From Nitrosospira multiformis (lineage in GTDB: Bacteria; Pseudomonadota; Gammaproteobacteria; Burkholderiales; Nitrosomonadaceae), in NCBI RefSeq assembly GCF_900103165.1, contig NZ_FNKY01000001.1, positions 1,054,001 through 1,118,000 on the forward strand: a stretch of DNA of 64,000 bases, read 5' to 3'. Position numbers and translations under genes: made by a program. The notes under the pieces are model-generated. The model was not told the DNA's origin. It searched no databases and worked only from the letters and a program-made list of their open reading frames with translations. Shown in pieces: positions 30,477 through 39,773 of the stretch (its first letter is position 1; every line of letters begins with the position of its first letter).

Positions 30477-30974
30477 ATGAAAAATATCTTGTTGGTTGCA
30501 TTGTGTTTCGTGCTCACCGCATGCGGTTTTCAGTTGCGCGGTCAAGCCTCGCTGCCGTTTAAAACCATTTATGTTTCTTTTCCCGTAGGGCATCCCATTG
30601 GCATGGATGTTAGGCGTCTCATTCAGGCGGGTACCACCACGCGTGTGGTTGAAAAGGCAAAAGACGCGCAAGCTACGCTGGATATTATCAGTGTAGTGAA
30701 TGACAAACAAATCATGTCGGTATCGGGAGGCGGAAGAGTGCGCGAGTTCGAATTGCGGTACCGGGTTTCTTTTCGCCTCTATGATGCCAAAGGAGTAGAT
30801 CTCATTCCCACCAATGAGATTGCCCTGCGTCGCATCATTCCCTATACAGATGCGCAGGTCGTGGCAAAGGAGGGAGAGGAGGCAATGCTCGTCCGGGAAA
30901 TGCAAAACGACTCCGCGGAGCAAATCTTGCGGCGACTGGAGGCGGTGAAAGTAGCACCCGCCAAATCTTCCTGA
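30477..30974 (+). CDS. lptE: LPS-assembly lipoprotein LptE
   Basis: A 165-residue outer-membrane lipoprotein with signal peptide and lipobox LTAC, then GFQLRGQASLPFKTIYV, the conserved LptE opening. It plugs the LptD barrel and helps insert lipopolysaccharide into the outer leaflet; lptD itself is at 39774-42632. The ATG at 30477 has GAGGA upstream and directly begins the signal peptide, so it is chosen over a GTG start at 30438 that overlaps leuS. Confidence 0.93.
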   Translation: MKNILLVALCFVLTACGFQLRGQASLPFKTIYVSFPVGHPIGMDVRRLIQAGTTTRVVEKAKDAQATLDIISVVNDKQIMSVSGGGRVREFELRYRVSFRLYDAKGVDLIPTNEIALRRIIPYTDAQVVAKEGEEAMLVREMQNDSAEQILRRLEAVKVAPAKSS

Positions 30975-31037
30975 ATCCGGCAATGCGGTTCAATCGCGGA
31001 TTCAGGTGAAGACCTGGAAACGGTGCAATCTGCCTCG

Positions 31038-31142
31038 TAGCGGACCCACGCAAAAGGTGAGAATCGGGTTGCGCAAGAAATCTATATGAATCAAAGTATT
31101 ATCCAGGAAAATGAGCGGCCAACCAGCGGATTTTAGGATAAT
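31038..31142 (+). repeat. Dispersed intergenic repeat, copy before holA
   Basis: A 105-base segment starting TAGCGGAC and ending GCGGATTTTAGGATAAT. It matches 57001-57103 before mgtE over its whole length with many substitutions, and a degraded inverted copy lies at 53939-54050. It ends 11 bases before the holA start, so it may also carry its promoter or leader. Confidence 0.6.
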
Positions 31143-31153
31143 AGCTTAAAGCC

Positions 31154-32167
31154 ATGCGTCTTAGCCCCGAGCAGCTTTCCCGGCATCTTCAGAAACAGCT
31201 TGCGCCGCTTTATACGGTATTTGGCGACGAGCTGCTGCTGTCCATTGAAGCAGCCGATTTAATTCGTACCAGGGCGCGTCAGGCCGGCTATAGTGAGCGT
31301 GAGATTTTCACGATAGATTATCACTTCAATTGGGCTGACTTGCGGCAGAGCAGCAGTAGTCTTTCACTGTTCGGGGAACGACGTATAATGGATATACGTA
31401 TTCCGTCCGGCAAACCAGGAATTCAAGGTAGCGCGGCTATAGAAGCATATTGCCATTCGCTGCCACCCGACACTGTCACGCTTGTTACCCTGCCTAGAAT
31501 TGACAAGCAGGGTTCTGCGGCAAAATGGTTTCAGGCGCTTGAGAAATCGAGTGTAATGATTCCGGTTTCTCCGGTGGAGCGTGGCCGCTTGCCCGCATGG
31601 ATTAGTCAACGGCTTGAAATGCAGGAGCAAAGTGCCGAACCTGAGACATTACAATTTCTTGCCGGCAAAGTGGAAGGCAACCTGCTCGCGGCCCACCAGG
31701 AACTCAAGAAACTCGCGCTGCTCTACCCGGTGGGCATGCTATCTTTCAATCAGGTGAAGGATGCGGTGCTGGATGTGGCGCGTTACGATGTTTTCAAACT
31801 GTCCAATGCGATGATGGCGGCGGATACCGTCCGGTATACCCGGATATTGGAAGGCTTGCAGGGCGAGGGTACGGCATTGCCGTTTATTGTTGCTACACTC
31901 GCGGGCCAGATTCGCTCGCTGATTGTCATTCTTGAAGGACGGGATTCAGGCAGGCCACTCATGCAACTGATGAATCAAGCCAGGGTATGGGGGGGAGATC
32001 AACAGAAAATTGTGGAAAGCGCAGTCAGTCGTCTCAGTATGAAGCAATTGGTGCAGGCCTTGTTGCATACCGCGAAAATAGATAGGATCAGCAAGGGTGT
32101 GGCGCAAGGTGACGCATGGGATGAATTACTGCAACTGGGATTGCGTTTGGCAGCTGGCAAGCGGTGA
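31154..32167 (+). CDS. holA: DNA polymerase III delta subunit
   Basis: A 337-residue protein matching HolA in length and pattern. The N-terminal P-loop-like domain begins LYTVFGDELLLSIEAADLIR. FTIDYHFNWADLRQSSSSLSLFGERRIMDIR and GNLLAAHQELKKLALLYP are HolA hallmarks. Delta opens the beta sliding clamp as part of the clamp loader. The position downstream of leuS and lptE is the usual one. No strong ribosome site precedes the ATG. Confidence 0.94.
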   Translation: MRLSPEQLSRHLQKQLAPLYTVFGDELLLSIEAADLIRTRARQAGYSEREIFTIDYHFNWADLRQSSSSLSLFGERRIMDIRIPSGKPGIQGSAAIEAYCHSLPPDTVTLVTLPRIDKQGSAAKWFQALEKSSVMIPVSPVERGRLPAWISQRLEMQEQSAEPETLQFLAGKVEGNLLAAHQELKKLALLYPVGMLSFNQVKDAVLDVARYDVFKLSNAMMAADTVRYTRILEGLQGEGTALPFIVATLAGQIRSLIVILEGRDSGRPLMQLMNQARVWGGDQQKIVESAVSRLSMKQLVQALLHTAKIDRISKGVAQGDAWDELLQLGLRLAAGKR

Positions 32168-32231
32168 CAGCGTCCATCATTGTTGGATCAGTCATGAGTG
32201 AGTCAATTCATTGTCTAAGCGGAAGTGAGAT

Positions 32232-33497
32232 ATGGATATCATAGACATTAAAACTTACATGCAATCAATAGGGCGCGAGGCTCGTAGCGCATCGCGCCTC
32301 GTCGCCAGAGCGGAGACCGCCTCTAAAAACCAGGCTCTCGCCATCATGGCGATGGCCATCCAGCGCGATGAGCAGGAGCTGTTGGTCGCGAACGCAAAGG
32401 ATGTGGAAAACGCAAAAACAAGAGGGTTGGATACGGCCCTGATTGATCGTTTGACACTTACTTCGAAAGGTATTGCCGGCATGGCGGAAGGTCTGCTGCA
32501 AATTGCCGCGCTGGCGGATCCAATTGGGGAAATCAGCGATCTGAGTTTCCGCCCCGCTGGCATACAGGTAGGGAAAATGCGCGTACCCCTTGGGGTGGTG
32601 GGCATCATTTACGAAGCGCGTCCCAACGTTACGGCCGACGCCGCGGGATTATGCCTTAAGGCGGGTAACGCGGCCATACTGCGCGGTGGGTCGGAAGCGA
32701 TTCATAGTAACCAGGCCATCGCGGCTTGCGTAAAGGAAGGATTGAAAGCCGCCGGGTTGCCTGAGACCGCGATTCAGGTGATCGAAACCACTGATCGGGC
32801 GGCTGTGGGGGAACTCATTACCATGAAAGAGTTCGTTGACGTGATTGTACCGCGTGGCGGCAAGGGGTTGATCGAGCGTATTTCCGATGAAGCACGTATT
32901 CCGGTCATCAAGCATCTGCACGGTATATGCCACGTTTATATAGACGAGGGAGCCGATCTGGATAAGGCTATCCGCATTGCCGACAATGCCAAGACGCAGC
33001 GTTACGGAACCTGCAATACTATGGAAACGCTGCTGGTGCATGAAGCCATTGCCAGGGAGGTGCTACCTCCTCTGTGCAAAATCTATCTAGATAAAGGAGT
33101 GGAGCTGCGTGGTGATGCGCCATCTCGCGCCATCATCGCGCAAATGAATGAAGCGGTGGAAGAGGATTGGCACACCGAGTATCTTGCGCCGATTCTGAGT
33201 GTGCGGGTGGTAAGCGGACTGGATCAAGCCATCGAGCATATTGCCGTTTATGGCTCCCAGCATACCGATTCAATCATTACCGAGGATTATAGCCGCGCCC
33301 GCCGTTTCCTGCGCGAGGTTGATTCCAGCTCCGTGATGGTAAACGCATCTACCCGCTTCGCCGATGGGTTTGAATACGGCCTCGGTGCGGAAATCGGCAT
33401 CTCCACCGACAAGATTCATGCGCGTGGCCCGGTGGGATTGGAAGGACTGACCAGCCAGAAATTCATCGTACTGGGCGATGGACACATCAGACAATAA
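32232..33497 (+). CDS. proA: Gamma-glutamyl phosphate reductase
   Basis: A 421-residue member of the aldehyde dehydrogenase superfamily. It contains [30 protein letters not shown] and the catalytic cysteine in [15 protein letters not shown]. The C-terminal [21 protein letters not shown] is a ProA signature. It makes glutamate semialdehyde in proline synthesis. It starts 64 bases after holA, with AAGTGAGAT before the ATG. The kinase partner proB is not in the window. Confidence 0.96.
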   Translation: MDIIDIKTYMQSIGREARSASRLVARAETASKNQALAIMAMAIQRDEQELLVANAKDVENAKTRGLDTALIDRLTLTSKGIAGMAEGLLQIAALADPIGEISDLSFRPAGIQVGKMRVPLGVVGIIYEARPNVTADAAGLCLKAGNAAILRGGSEAIHSNQAIAACVKEGLKAAGLPETAIQVIETTDRAAVGELITMKEFVDVIVPRGGKGLIERISDEARIPVIKHLHGICHVYIDEGADLDKAIRIADNAKTQRYGTCNTMETLLVHEAIAREVLPPLCKIYLDKGVELRGDAPSRAIIAQMNEAVEEDWHTEYLAPILSVRVVSGLDQAIEHIAVYGSQHTDSIITEDYSRARRFLREVDSSSVMVNASTRFADGFEYGLGAEIGISTDKIHARGPVGLEGLTSQKFIVLGDGHIRQ

Positions 33498-33580
33498 ACA
33501 AATCAGGCAACAATATTTCCAACAAAGAGAGCCACGAGAAATTAAGAGAGCTCGGATTTTTTCCTTATATAAAGTTTGTC

Positions 33581-35407
33581 ATGACTCAGTTGATCGAAAT
33601 AAAAATCCCTGATATCGGAGACTTCACGGACGTTCCCGTTATCGAACTGCTGGTGAAGCCGGGCGATACGGTGGAAAAGGAAACATCGCTTATCACGCTG
33701 GAAACCGATAAGGCGACGATGGAGATTCCCGCGCCTCAGGCGGGCATCGTGAAGGAGATTAAAGTCAAGATCGGCGATAAAGTGTCGGAGGGGACGATCA
33801 TACTTGTATTGGAAACAGCGGCTGAACCGGCCAAGCCAGCTTCGTCGGCTGAGCCGATTGAGACGCCTGTTCCATCATCTGCGTCCGAACCGAAGAAGGC
33901 CGGGATGCCGCCAGACTCGTCTGCCAAGGTAAATTCAGAATCCAAGCCGGCCGGATCTCGCGATATTCCACAGGGCGATATTCATGCCGATATCGTGGTA
34001 CTGGGTGCGGGACCGGGCGGCTATACCGCCGCGTTTCGCGCCGCTGATCTCGGTAAAAAAGTCGTCATGATCGAGCGTTACCCCACGCTCGGCGGTGTAT
34101 GCCTCAATGTCGGCTGCATCCCCTCCAAGGCACTTCTGCATGTGGCGAAAGTCATCACCGAAGCTGAAGAAACAGGGCGCCAAGGCATTGTTTTCGGCAA
34201 GCCCGCCATAGAACTCAATAAGTTGCGGGCATGGAAAGAATCTGTCGTCGCCAAACTTACCAAAGGGCTGACTGGGTTGGCGAAGCAGCGCAAGGTGCGA
34301 GTGGTGCAAGGAACGGGTAAGTTCGTTTCTCCGAATATGATTCAGGTGGAAACGCCTGATGGCCTGAGAACCGTATCTTTCGAGCATTGCATCATAGCTG
34401 CAGGTTCAAGCGTGGCAAGTATTCCCGGCTTTCCCTATGACGATCCCCGTCTCATGGATTCGACCGGTGCGCTGAAGCTGGAAGATATTCCCAAGCGCAT
34501 GCTTATCATTGGCGGGGGTATCATCGGCCTGGAAATGGCGACAGTTTATGACGCACTCGGGTGCAAAATCAGCGTGGTGGAGTTGATGGATCAATTGATT
34601 CCCGGCGCAGATGCGGATCTCGTCAAGCCTCTGCACCGGCGCATACAGAAACGCTACGAAGCGATTTACCTAAGAACCAAGGTTACAGGGATCGAGAGGC
34701 GGGAGGATGGCTTGAGAGTTACATTTGAAAGCGCGTCCGATACCGTCCCTGCACCTGAACCGCAGCTCTACGACCGCATTCTGATGGCGGTGGGGCGCCG
34801 CCCCAACGGCCGCGATAGCGGCGTGGAGAACATCGGCGTCAATGTCGATGAACGTGGTTACATCCCGGTAAATAAACAGCTGCGCACCAATGTTCCACAT
34901 ATTTTTGCCATCGGTGATATTTGCGGCGAGCCTATGCTCGCTCACAAGGCGTCGCACGAAGGCAAGCTCGCCGCGGAAATCATTGCGGGTGGAGAACATG
35001 CTACAGAAGCGGCATTTGATGCCCGCGCCATTCCCTCTGTGGCTTACACCGACCCGGAAATCGCCTGGATGGGTCTGACCGAAACCGAAGCTGACAAACA
35101 AGGTATCGAGTACGAAAGAGCGGTGTTTCCCTGGGCGGCAAGTGGCCGCGCGATCGCAATGGCGCGCGACGAAGGGTTGACCAAACTGCTGCTGGACAAA
35201 AAGAGCCGCCGTATTCTTGGTGCGGGTATCGTAGGGGTGAACGCCGGCGAGCTGATCGCCGAAACAGTGCTGGGGCTTGAAATGGGCGCGGATATGGAAG
35301 ACATTGGACTCACCATCCACCCGCATCCAACCTTGTCTGAGACCGTATTTTTTGCTACCGAAATTGCGGAAGGGTCGATTACTGACCTGTATATGCCGAA
35401 GAAATAA
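33581..35407 (+). CDS. lpdA: Dihydrolipoyl dehydrogenase with N-terminal lipoyl domain
   Basis: A 608-residue E3 subunit. Residues 1-80 are a lipoyl domain, with the lysine that carries lipoate in [12 protein letters not shown], joined by a Pro/Ala/Ser-rich linker to the flavoprotein. That part has the FAD motif [20 protein letters not shown], the redox disulfide [17 protein letters not shown], the NAD motif [19 protein letters not shown] and the C-terminal HPHPTLSE with the active-site His. This fused form normally belongs to pyruvate dehydrogenase operons (aceE-aceF-lpdA), but here neither partner is present. Confidence 0.95.
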   Translation: MTQLIEIKIPDIGDFTDVPVIELLVKPGDTVEKETSLITLETDKATMEIPAPQAGIVKEIKVKIGDKVSEGTIILVLETAAEPAKPASSAEPIETPVPSSASEPKKAGMPPDSSAKVNSESKPAGSRDIPQGDIHADIVVLGAGPGGYTAAFRAADLGKKVVMIERYPTLGGVCLNVGCIPSKALLHVAKVITEAEETGRQGIVFGKPAIELNKLRAWKESVVAKLTKGLTGLAKQRKVRVVQGTGKFVSPNMIQVETPDGLRTVSFEHCIIAAGSSVASIPGFPYDDPRLMDSTGALKLEDIPKRMLIIGGGIIGLEMATVYDALGCKISVVELMDQLIPGADADLVKPLHRRIQKRYEAIYLRTKVTGIERREDGLRVTFESASDTVPAPEPQLYDRILMAVGRRPNGRDSGVENIGVNVDERGYIPVNKQLRTNVPHIFAIGDICGEPMLAHKASHEGKLAAEIIAGGEHATEAAFDARAIPSVAYTDPEIAWMGLTETEADKQGIEYERAVFPWAASGRAIAMARDEGLTKLLLDKKSRRILGAGIVGVNAGELIAETVLGLEMGADMEDIGLTIHPHPTLSETVFFATEIAEGSITDLYMPKK

Positions 35408-35535
35408 GAGCAATTTCGAATGATATGACTGCCTAAGTCGAAGACCTATTACTTCCGGGTTATTTGGGTGAGAAAAGCCGTGTCTGTCTTCGATAGCTTT
35501 CTTATTCGCAGTATCTTCGTTAGTCGCTAGTTTTT

Positions 35536-36183
35536 TCAGATTCCTCGTCGTACCGGGGGCAGCTTCATGCTGACCTGATATTTGCGATAAAGATCCAGTA
35601 CTTTTGGCACATACATCCGGGTCTCTTGGAACGGCGGAATCTGATTTCCATACTTAACGACATTGTTCTCCCCTGCATTGTAAGCAGCCAGTGCCAGGCT
35701 TACATTGCCATTGAACATTTTCAGCAAGTCACTCAGATATCGGGTACCGGCATGAAGATTCTGTACGGGATCGAAACGGTCGGTGGCGCCATATCGCCGC
35801 GCGGTATCCGGCATGAGCTGCATCAGGCCCGCCGCGCCTTTTTTCGATACTGCCGTGGCGTTGTAAGCAGATTCCGCGGAAACCACGGCATGTACCAGTG
35901 CACTTTCCAGGGCGTAAATCCCGGCAATTTCTTCGATGATGGCGCCATACTGAGCCTTGGCCGGCATATCAGGCTGCCTGTCACGTGTGCCGGGAATTGT
36001 TTTCTTGGCAACGGTGTCGTTGGTCGACGTAAACGGAACGTAACGTTTATCCGTGGGTACATTGCTGAAATGTGCGACACCATTTTCGTCGGTAAACCAA
36101 TAGATAGTCGCATTGGCTGACTGCGCCAGGCTGTAGGTCAACAAGACCGTAAAGGTGAATGCAAGGGGCGAAAGAAGTTTCAT
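35536..36183 (-). CDS. Periplasmic lytic transglycosylase (SLT domain)
   Basis: A 215-residue exported enzyme with a signal peptide ending SANA. A DUF4124-like segment (YWFTDENGVAHFSNVP, about 28-45) precedes a Slt70-type catalytic domain (about 85-190). The domain has the catalytic Glu in AVVSAESAYN, then KKGAAGLMQLMPDTARRYG and LALAAYNAGENNV, the standard transglycosylase blocks. It cleaves the glycan strands of peptidoglycan. It is transcribed away from lpdA (convergent) and lies upstream of nothing obvious. MltC/MltE/Slt subtype is not assigned. Confidence 0.92.
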   Translation of the reverse strand: MKLLSPLAFTFTVLLTYSLAQSANATIYWFTDENGVAHFSNVPTDKRYVPFTSTNDTVAKKTIPGTRDRQPDMPAKAQYGAIIEEIAGIYALESALVHAVVSAESAYNATAVSKKGAAGLMQLMPDTARRYGATDRFDPVQNLHAGTRYLSDLLKMFNGNVSLALAAYNAGENNVVKYGNQIPPFQETRMYVPKVLDLYRKYQVSMKLPPVRRGI

Positions 36184-36338
36184 GATGATGGCTGAAGAAG
36201 GAGTGTCTTCATTTTCTGCGTCTTTTCTTGAATTATACTCAGGCTCATGACCGGAATATTAAATAAATAAGAAATCGCTCTTCATATTCCGAATGAGAGC
36301 CGATAAATTTCTACTGAAAGTCTATGGGCCATCTTGTA

Positions 36339-37121
36339 CTACGGCAGAAGCTGCCGTTCACTTAAGTAATCTGCAATCGCGACAAACTGTGTCACGGATA
36401 AGTTCTCTGCCCGCTTTCCCGGGTCGACTTCCAGTGCCGTGTAGTCTTCTGGTTTGAGATATCCGTGCAATGTATTGCGCAGGGTCTTACGCCGTTGCGA
36501 AAACGCGGCGGAGACAATTCCAGCAAATATGCTTTCCTTGTTCGCTGCAATTAACGGTTGCCTGCGCGGAATCATGCGCACAACCGCCGACTCTACTTTT
36601 GGCGCGGGATGGAAGCATTCTGGGGAGACGATGAAGAGTTGTTCCATTTCGAAGCGGCATTGCAGCATGACCGAAAGCCGTCCGTAGTCCGGAGTGGAGG
36701 GTTGAGCCACCATGCGCGCCACCACTTCCTTTTGCAGCATGAAATGCATATCGCGGATACCGTCTGCGAATCGAGCCAAATGAAACAGGAGTGGCGTGGA
36801 AATATTGTAGGGCAGGTTACCCACCACCCGAAGATTCTTTCCAAGCACGGAAAAGTCGAATTCCAGCGCATCGGCCGAATGTATCGTCAGACGCTCTTCC
36901 AAAAATTCCCGGTGCAGGCGTTCGACGATATTACGATCGATCTCCACCACTTGCAAATGATCGAGCGATTGTAGCAGAGGACGCGTCAGGGCCCCTAATC
37001 CAGGTCCGATCTCCACTAGAAGATCGTCTTTGCCCGGATGGATGGCGCGAACGATATCCGCGATGATTGGGCGATCAATCAAGAAATTCTGGCCGAAACG
37101 CTTACGGGGAGTGTGCTGCAT
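36339..37121 (-). CDS. rsmA: 16S rRNA dimethyladenosine transferase RsmA (KsgA)
   Basis: A 260-residue methyltransferase. The opening RKRFGQNFLIDRPIIADIV, the SAM-binding EIGPGLGALTRPLL and the catalytic NLPYNIS motif are all present. It dimethylates two adjacent adenosines near the 3' end of 16S rRNA during small-subunit maturation. It is the last gene of the lptD-surA-pdxA-rsmA run, an order conserved widely in proteobacteria. Length is normal. Confidence 0.96.
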   Translation of the reverse strand: MQHTPRKRFGQNFLIDRPIIADIVRAIHPGKDDLLVEIGPGLGALTRPLLQSLDHLQVVEIDRNIVERLHREFLEERLTIHSADALEFDFSVLGKNLRVVGNLPYNISTPLLFHLARFADGIRDMHFMLQKEVVARMVAQPSTPDYGRLSVMLQCRFEMEQLFIVSPECFHPAPKVESAVVRMIPRRQPLIAANKESIFAGIVSAAFSQRRKTLRNTLHGYLKPEDYTALEVDPGKRAENLSVTQFVAIADYLSERQLLP

Positions 37122-37193
37122 GAATCCTGTCTGGCAACCGGTGTCGCGGGAATCCGGCTTGTTATTTATGGTAAAGCACCCATTTTTCCTGAA

Positions 37194-38192
37194 CTACTTC
37201 CGATTTCCGGCCAGCATCATAGCCATATCAATTGCCGCCAGTAAACTGCCGGGATCGGCCCGGCCGGTTGCCGCTAGATCCAGGGCAGTGCCATGATCTA
37301 CCGATGTGCGGATAATAGGAAGCCCCAATGTAATGTTCACGCCTGTGCCAAAGCTGGCATGTTTTAGCACCGGCAGTCCCTGATCGTGATACATGGCGAA
37401 TACACAATCGTAATTCTTCAGGTGTGAAGGATTGAATAGCGTGTCGGCGGGTAGCGGGCCAATTAAATTCATGCCTTCGTCACGCAGTTCTTCCAGCAAA
37501 GGAATGATAATGTCTATTTCCTCTCTTCCAAGATGGCCTGATTCACCCGCATGAGGGTTCAGTCCCGCCACGGCGATGCGGGGCCTCTCGACGGCGAAGC
37601 GTGTGATCAAGTCGTGATGAATAATTCGCAGTTTTTGCTCCAGTATTTCGCGGGTGATGGCCGCCGCGACGTCCTTTAGCGGTAGATGAGTGGTGGCCAG
37701 CGTTACCCGCATGCCGCCGCCCGCCAGCATCATGACTACCCGGCTGTTCGTGAGCTGGGCAAGATATTCCGTGTGACCGGTGAACGCGATACCGGCGTCA
37801 TTAATGATACCTTTATGTACCGGCGCAGTTACTATCGCATCGAATTCACGATTCATGCACCTATCAACGGCATGCTCTAGCGTTTCCAGAACATAGCGCG
37901 CATTGGCTGGATCAAGTTTTCCAGAAGTCGCCGGTACAGCCAGCGGTATGTGCAGTACTTGCAAGCAGCCGATTCTGTGTTCGGTGTTGCTGAGCGGGGA
38001 GTAGTTTATTATTTCCAGTGGAAGCCGTAACAACCGGGCGCGCTCTCGCAACAACTCACGGTCGGCGATAACGATCAGCCCGCATGGCAGATTCCGCTGA
38101 GCGATTTGTACACACAAATCCGGACCGATTCCGGCAGGCTCACCCGCGGTGAGGGCCAGCTTGGGCGTTACGGAAATTCCAGGAGAGATCAT
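37194..38192 (-). CDS. pdxA: 4-hydroxythreonine-4-phosphate dehydrogenase
   Basis: A 332-residue PdxA with LTAGEPAGIGPDLCVQIA near the N-terminus, DAIVTAPVHKGIINDAG, the metal-binding histidines in FTGHTEYLA and MYHDQGLPVLKH, and the end TSVDHGTALDLAATGRADPGS. It catalyses an NAD-dependent step of de novo pyridoxal phosphate synthesis. It sits between surA and rsmA in the canonical order. Confidence 0.96.
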   Translation of the reverse strand: MISPGISVTPKLALTAGEPAGIGPDLCVQIAQRNLPCGLIVIADRELLRERARLLRLPLEIINYSPLSNTEHRIGCLQVLHIPLAVPATSGKLDPANARYVLETLEHAVDRCMNREFDAIVTAPVHKGIINDAGIAFTGHTEYLAQLTNSRVVMMLAGGGMRVTLATTHLPLKDVAAAITREILEQKLRIIHHDLITRFAVERPRIAVAGLNPHAGESGHLGREEIDIIIPLLEELRDEGMNLIGPLPADTLFNPSHLKNYDCVFAMYHDQGLPVLKHASFGTGVNITLGLPIIRTSVDHGTALDLAATGRADPGSLLAAIDMAMMLAGNRK

Positions 38193-38261
38193 GGCACTAC
38201 TGGAAGGAAGTCATTTTCTTCACTTATGCTATCGAACGCGTTTGATAACAGCGTTTCGATA

Positions 38262-39578
38262 TTAGCCTTCCTCCAGCCTGTATTCGACGTAAGCCCGATC
38301 ACGCAATCGTTGCAGCCAGTCCTGGAAAGCCGAGTCGGCTTTACGCGCACGGATTGCCTGGCGCGCCGTTTGCCGCTGCCGTTCCTTGCTCATGTCCTGG
38401 GAACGGCGTTCAATTACCTGAATCAGGTGCCAGCCGAATGGGGACTGTACCGGTCCGCTGATTTCTCCGTCCTTAAGTGCGCTCATGGCGTGCTCGAACT
38501 CCGGTACGGTGTCACCCGGCGAGACCCAGCCCAAATCGCCTCCTGATGCAGCACTCGCATCTTCAGAGTGCAGTTTCGCCAGTTCATCAAATTTACCACC
38601 GTTGTCCAGACGCTCTTTCAGGTCCGTTATTCGGCGCCGGGCATCGCCTTCGGACGTAAGCTCATTGATTTTGACAAGAATATGGCGAGCATGGGTCTGG
38701 TCCACCATCGTTATGGCTTCGTTTTGATTGCGCCGGTCGACCAGCTTGAGGATATGAAAGCCGTTCGGGCTCTGGATTATCGAAGATAATTCACCGGGTT
38801 TCATTGGGGTCACGTAATCGGCGAATCTCTTGGTCAGCTGGCTGGCGGGGCGCCAATCCAGCAAGCCGCCTTGCATGGCGTCGCTTGCATCGGAGAATTC
38901 GGCGGCAACCTTGGCAAACTCGACGCCATCCTTCAATTGAGCCAGAGCCGCTTCTGCTCGCTGCCGCATAGCCTCGATTTTTATGGCATCCGCCTGCTCC
39001 GGTAACTGGATCAGAATATGGGCGATGCGGTATTCGCTGCTGTCTGCCGAGTTTTCCTGCGTATGCAAAAAATTGTCCACCTCACCTTCGGTTACGCTTA
39101 TCCGATTGTTTACCTCGCGTTCTTTCAGCCGTACCAAGATAATTTCGTCGCGAATTTCATTACGGAATTTGTTGAAGCTGATCCCATCCTCCTCAAGCGC
39201 GCTGTGAAATTCCGACAATGACAGCTTGTTCTCCTGGGCGATGCGGCGGATAGTCTGGTCGAGTTCGGTATCGCTGACGGTCAGGCCCGTTTCTTTCGCG
39301 AGTTGCAGTTGTACGCGATTGACGATGATGCGCTCCAGCATCTGCTTTTCCATTACCGCCCGCGAGGGCGCCTGCATACCCTGTTTCTCTAATTGTTTAA
39401 CGGCGGTTTTAAGCATTTCATCCAGTTCGTTGCGTGTAATGACATTCTCGTTCACAACCGCGACGATATGGTCTATAGATTGAATACCGCTGGAATAGGC
39501 CGGTTGTTGAGCAATAGCGATCCCGGCCGTGAACATAGCCAGCAGAACAGGGGGACGTAACAAAAATTTCGTGCCCAT
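38262..39578 (-). CDS. surA: Periplasmic chaperone and prolyl isomerase SurA
   Basis: A 438-residue SurA. It has a signal peptide, a SurA N-terminal domain (DHIVAVVNENVITRNELDEML), and two parvulin domains. The first runs about 185-280 with YRIAHILIQLP; the second about 295-390 with HARHILVKI and GDLGWVSPGDTVPEFE. A C-terminal helix follows. It escorts outer-membrane proteins, including LptD, across the periplasm, which fits its place right after lptD. The ATG at 39578 is chosen; the longer open frame begins with a TTG at 39599. Confidence 0.95.
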   Translation of the reverse strand: MGTKFLLRPPVLLAMFTAGIAIAQQPAYSSGIQSIDHIVAVVNENVITRNELDEMLKTAVKQLEKQGMQAPSRAVMEKQMLERIIVNRVQLQLAKETGLTVSDTELDQTIRRIAQENKLSLSEFHSALEEDGISFNKFRNEIRDEIILVRLKEREVNNRISVTEGEVDNFLHTQENSADSSEYRIAHILIQLPEQADAIKIEAMRQRAEAALAQLKDGVEFAKVAAEFSDASDAMQGGLLDWRPASQLTKRFADYVTPMKPGELSSIIQSPNGFHILKLVDRRNQNEAITMVDQTHARHILVKINELTSEGDARRRITDLKERLDNGGKFDELAKLHSEDASAASGGDLGWVSPGDTVPEFEHAMSALKDGEISGPVQSPFGWHLIQVIERRSQDMSKERQRQTARQAIRARKADSAFQDWLQRLRDRAYVEYRLEEG

Positions 39579-39773
39579 GCGAATAAGCGTATCAACCAAA
39601 ATCTGGTGATTGTAGCGTACTCACCATGAAGGTGAAGGTCAAGTGGCGCAAGAAGCCTTTATGGATCATAGCGCTAAACTGGAGAACGAGCAGTCCACTG
39701 CCGATTTAAGTTCAAAGATTGCAGAGTAAGGAAATCATGGCAATCCGCGAGCCTTCGCAATTTATGATCCGGG

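Noticed and set aside
34670-35413. 247-codon minus-strand open frame opposite lpdA
   Set aside because: Antisense shadow of a well-conserved enzyme, with no domain or ribosome site.
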